Below, piece after piece: positions 61,950 to 64,000 of a DNA stretch of 64,000 bases. Position 1 is the first letter of the stretch; every line of letters begins with the position of its first letter. The stretch spans positions 496,001 to 560,000 of the forward strand of contig JAEYPT010000001.1 in the NCBI GenBank assembly GCA_023410445.1, given 5' to 3'. This DNA is from Bacillota bacterium (lineage in GTDB: Bacteria; Bacillota; Clostridia; Oscillospirales; Acutalibacteraceae). The position numbers and the translations under genes are program-made. The notes under the pieces are model-generated. The model was not told the origin of the DNA and did not search any database. It saw nothing but the letters and a program-made list of their open reading frames with translations.

Positions 61950-62295
61950 ACCCAAATAGATTGGCAGGTTTCCGTGTCTCCGTTTGGGCGAAAGTATGGG
62001 AGAATCAGAAAGACAGTGCGTTGGAATATAGAACATAAATTAACAGGGAATGGGTTCGTTTGACCGTCAGAGGGGGGGACGACAAGAAAAGCAAAGGATG
62101 GTGTCCCCCAAGGACACCATCCTTTTGAAGACGCTGCTATTTTGCAGCTTATACGTAACCTGTTAATTTATTGGAATGGAAAGTAAACAATTCAAAAGGA
62201 ATGTTAACCGACCGCATTGTGCTCATACATGAAGTTAAAAATGGCCGAAAAAACACTTGCGGATCACGCCATCGTTACTTCATCTTTACCGAAAA
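61950..62295. other. Intergenic region with one terminator
   Basis: No gene seen. It contains the terminator at 62094 and a short GCTGC/GCAGC hairpin near 62132; the remainder is A/T-rich. Confidence 0.5.
62094..62126. terminator. Terminator between the kinase and DMT genes
   Basis: Perfect 13-bp stem AAGGATGGTGTCC/GGACACCATCCTT (62094-62106 and 62112-62124) with TTTT. Confidence 0.8.
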
Positions 62296-63165
62296 TCAGG
62301 TGCTAATTTGATTCCTGTCCATTGCAACGCTGAATATTACGCCACCGAGGATAAGTGCTGCGCCAAGAATAAAAGACAGATGGATGGATTCGCCTAGAAA
62401 AATGCAGCCCAATATGGCGGCAACCATGGGCTGAAGCGGATAAAATAGAGCGCAGCGCCCGGCTTCAATCATCGAGAGACTTTTGTTCCACAGCACATTT
62501 GTCAAAGCTGTGCAGACAAGTCCGATATAGAGAAGTCCCAACAAAATGCCCGGCTGTAAGATGCTTGTTTTGGGGCCAGTGACGAGCTCAAAGGCTGAGC
62601 AAGGAATCGTGCAGACAAATGCAATCAGAATGGCATAAGTTGTTATGGTCAGCGGCTCATATTTTGTCGAAACCTTTTTGACAAAAATTGAAGTGAGTGA
62701 CCAGGAGATAACCGATAGCAGGCAAGCAATTACGCCGAGTACCGCGCCGCCCTTGATGCCACCTCCAAGAATAATATATACCCCAAGAATGGCCGCCGCA
62801 ACGGAGACGATCTTCGTAACGGATATTTTCTCTTTCAGAAACGTCATAGCAAAAAGAATCATAAAAATCGGATTGAGTGCATTGAGCAAAGATGCAAGGC
62901 CAGCACTCAAAAGTTTTGTACCTACAAGCTGGACGCCGATGCTGAAAAAGTAGCCAACAACACCGATAAAAAGAATCCATTTGATATCCTGTCGCTCGAT
63001 TTTTTGCGGATTTGTCCTTCGGTACAGTATGTAGAGGACAATGCCTGAGGTCAGGTAGCGCGCAAGCAGCACTGTAAATGGCTGAACAGTCGCCATAAGG
63101 TATTTGCTTACGACATACAGGCTCCCCCATGCACTGGTGGTAAGAACAAGAAAAAGATACGCCAA
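62296..63165 (-). CDS. DMT-superfamily transporter (EamA family)
   Basis: 289 residues with ten membrane helices in two EamA repeats. Markers are AWGSLYVVSKYLMATVQPFTVLLARYL near the start and ALFYPLQPMVAAILGCIFLGE in the second repeat, given in part. Exports or imports small metabolites; substrate unknown. It lies 82 nt downstream of the acetyltransferase gene on the same strand and may be co-transcribed. Confidence 0.9.
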   Translation of the reverse strand: MAYLFLVLTTSAWGSLYVVSKYLMATVQPFTVLLARYLTSGIVLYILYRRTNPQKIERQDIKWILFIGVVGYFFSIGVQLVGTKLLSAGLASLLNALNPIFMILFAMTFLKEKISVTKIVSVAAAILGVYIILGGGIKGGAVLGVIACLLSVISWSLTSIFVKKVSTKYEPLTITTYAILIAFVCTIPCSAFELVTGPKTSILQPGILLGLLYIGLVCTALTNVLWNKSLSMIEAGRCALFYPLQPMVAAILGCIFLGESIHLSFILGAALILGGVIFSVAMDRNQIST

Positions 63166-63247
63166 AGACTTGGTTTTGCTAGAATTCGTTAGAAATCACA
63201 TCCTGTAAAGTGTTAAATAGATAGAAAAGGGCATGACAATGGAAACC

Positions 63248-63808
63248 TTACCCTATGGAAATTGCGCGAAAGGTTTTTAACCATTGTTCTCTTGCAATAC
63301 ACGTGAAATGCTCAATGCGAATTTCATTGAGTAAAGGACATTGCATATTAGGTTCCGTATGATGATAAATAAAGCCACATTTCTCTTGTACCCGTTTGGA
63401 TTTATCATTACCGTCGTAATAGCCACACCAGATCGTTTCCAAGCCGAGGTCTTCGAATCCATGACGTAGAAGTTCTCGAATTGCTTCTGGCACCAGACCT
63501 TTTCCCCAAAACGGAACACCGATCCAGTAGCCAATTTCACCACCGCTTTTGCCTAAATTTCTCCCGCCCTTTTCGTGGAGAATTAACCCGATGCTTCCTA
63601 CAGGATATTCATCGCCTTTCAAAACGATCGCATAAGTTTCATTTTCTGAAAGTACATCCCGAATAACCTGTCGGCTGATCTCAACACTCGTATGTGCGGG
63701 CCAGCCAGCGATTGGACCAATTCGAGGGTCACACGCATATTTGAACAATGCTTCTGCATCAGTCCCTTTCCATGCCCTTAAAGTTATTCGTTCCGTTTGT
63801 AATATCAT
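63248..63808 (-). CDS. GNAT-family acetyltransferase (RimJ-like)
   Basis: 186 residues. Typical start LQTERITLRAWKGTDAEALFKYACDP, acetyl-CoA loop GEIGYWIGVPFWGKGLVPEAIREL and late NDKSKRVQEKCGFIYH. RimJ/RimL-type enzymes acetylate protein N-termini or small amines. Start ATG 63808 with GAGGTGG upstream. Confidence 0.9.
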   Translation of the reverse strand: MILQTERITLRAWKGTDAEALFKYACDPRIGPIAGWPAHTSVEISRQVIRDVLSENETYAIVLKGDEYPVGSIGLILHEKGGRNLGKSGGEIGYWIGVPFWGKGLVPEAIRELLRHGFEDLGLETIWCGYYDGNDKSKRVQEKCGFIYHHTEPNMQCPLLNEIRIEHFTCIAREQWLKTFRAISIG

Positions 63809-64000
63809 TTTTCCACCTCAGGTATAACTCACTGTCTCTAATAAACATCCGACAAAATTTACAGTGTATTTACCATCATGCAATATACTCTCTGCTCTTT
63901 TTGTTTCCGTTTTTATTACAAGCAAGCAAAAATAGGAAACCGCTGTGACTGCGAGTGCACGCACTGCGTTTTGTTTACCCAATCGGGAGCTTCATCCCCC
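63809..64000. other. Non-coding end of window
   Basis: No supported gene or clear promoter pair; T-rich with CTTTTT runs. Probably the upstream region of the acetyltransferase gene and of a gene beyond the window. Confidence 0.4.

Overview
The window looks like chromosome from a Gram-positive, endospore-lineage Firmicute, most likely a mid-GC clostridium of the Oscillospiraceae/Ruminococcaceae type. Evidence for this is AGGAGG-type ribosome sites, frequent GTG/TTG starts, lipobox substrate-binding proteins, YesN/YesM and LuxR-type two-component pairs, ROK regulators, and the lack of outer-membrane pilus parts. The species is inference. I saw no rRNA, tRNA, CRISPR array or intact insertion sequence.

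Layout. 1-1.3 kb: 3' part of a transglutaminase-like protein. 1.4-12.0 kb: a type IV pilus locus in two divergent arms. The minus arm carries major pilin, a PilM-PilN fusion, PilO, prepilin peptidase, PilB, PilT and PilC. The plus arm carries a Ser/Gly-rich PilX-like protein and two minor pilins. 12-18 kb: an iron alcohol dehydrogenase behind a promoter-plus-terminator leader, a small Cys protein, a slipin, a NarL-type two-component system and two CcdC-like membrane proteins. 18-21 kb: a DUF3892 protein, a ferredoxin, a hemerythrin plus a flavodiiron core lacking flavodoxin, a truncated ketopantoate reductase and a peptide deformylase.

21.3-28.7 kb: divergent ROK regulator/HAD phosphatase/MFS and Ugp-like ABC transporter plus glycerophosphodiesterase. 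The shared intergenic region holds clear palindromes. 28.9-31.8 kb: OmpR-type two-component system with a secreted or anchored accessory protein. 32.0-37.7 kb: arabinan-sugar operon (GH51 arabinofuranosidase, ABC importer, ArsR-like regulator). 38.3-42.1 kb: an AT-richer accessory block (alpha/beta hydrolase, TfoX pseudogene, GNAT, CDP-alcohol phosphatidyltransferase, radical SAM protein).

42.3-45.6 kb: a MarR regulator divergent from a three-gene redox operon (ATC-hydrolase family protein, fumarate-reductase-like flavoprotein, short 2Fe-2S protein). 45.8-52 kb: a large secreted C1 peptidase with Ig-like repeats, an Ig-domain gene remnant and a TPR glycosyltransferase. 52.2-62 kb: a YesN/YesM system with a nucleotide-site-less ABC-ATPase homologue, followed by a ribose-type ABC importer, SIS isomerase and ROK kinase. 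62.3-63.8 kb: DMT exporter and GNAT acetyltransferase.

Strongest candidates for undescribed biology are the dead ABC-ATPase in the YesN/YesM operon (54.9-56.4 kb), the MarR-controlled redox operon (43.0-45.6 kb) and the hemerythrin/flavodiiron pair (18.9-19.9 kb). ORFs and motifs were read by eye; family names are from recognition, not from a search.
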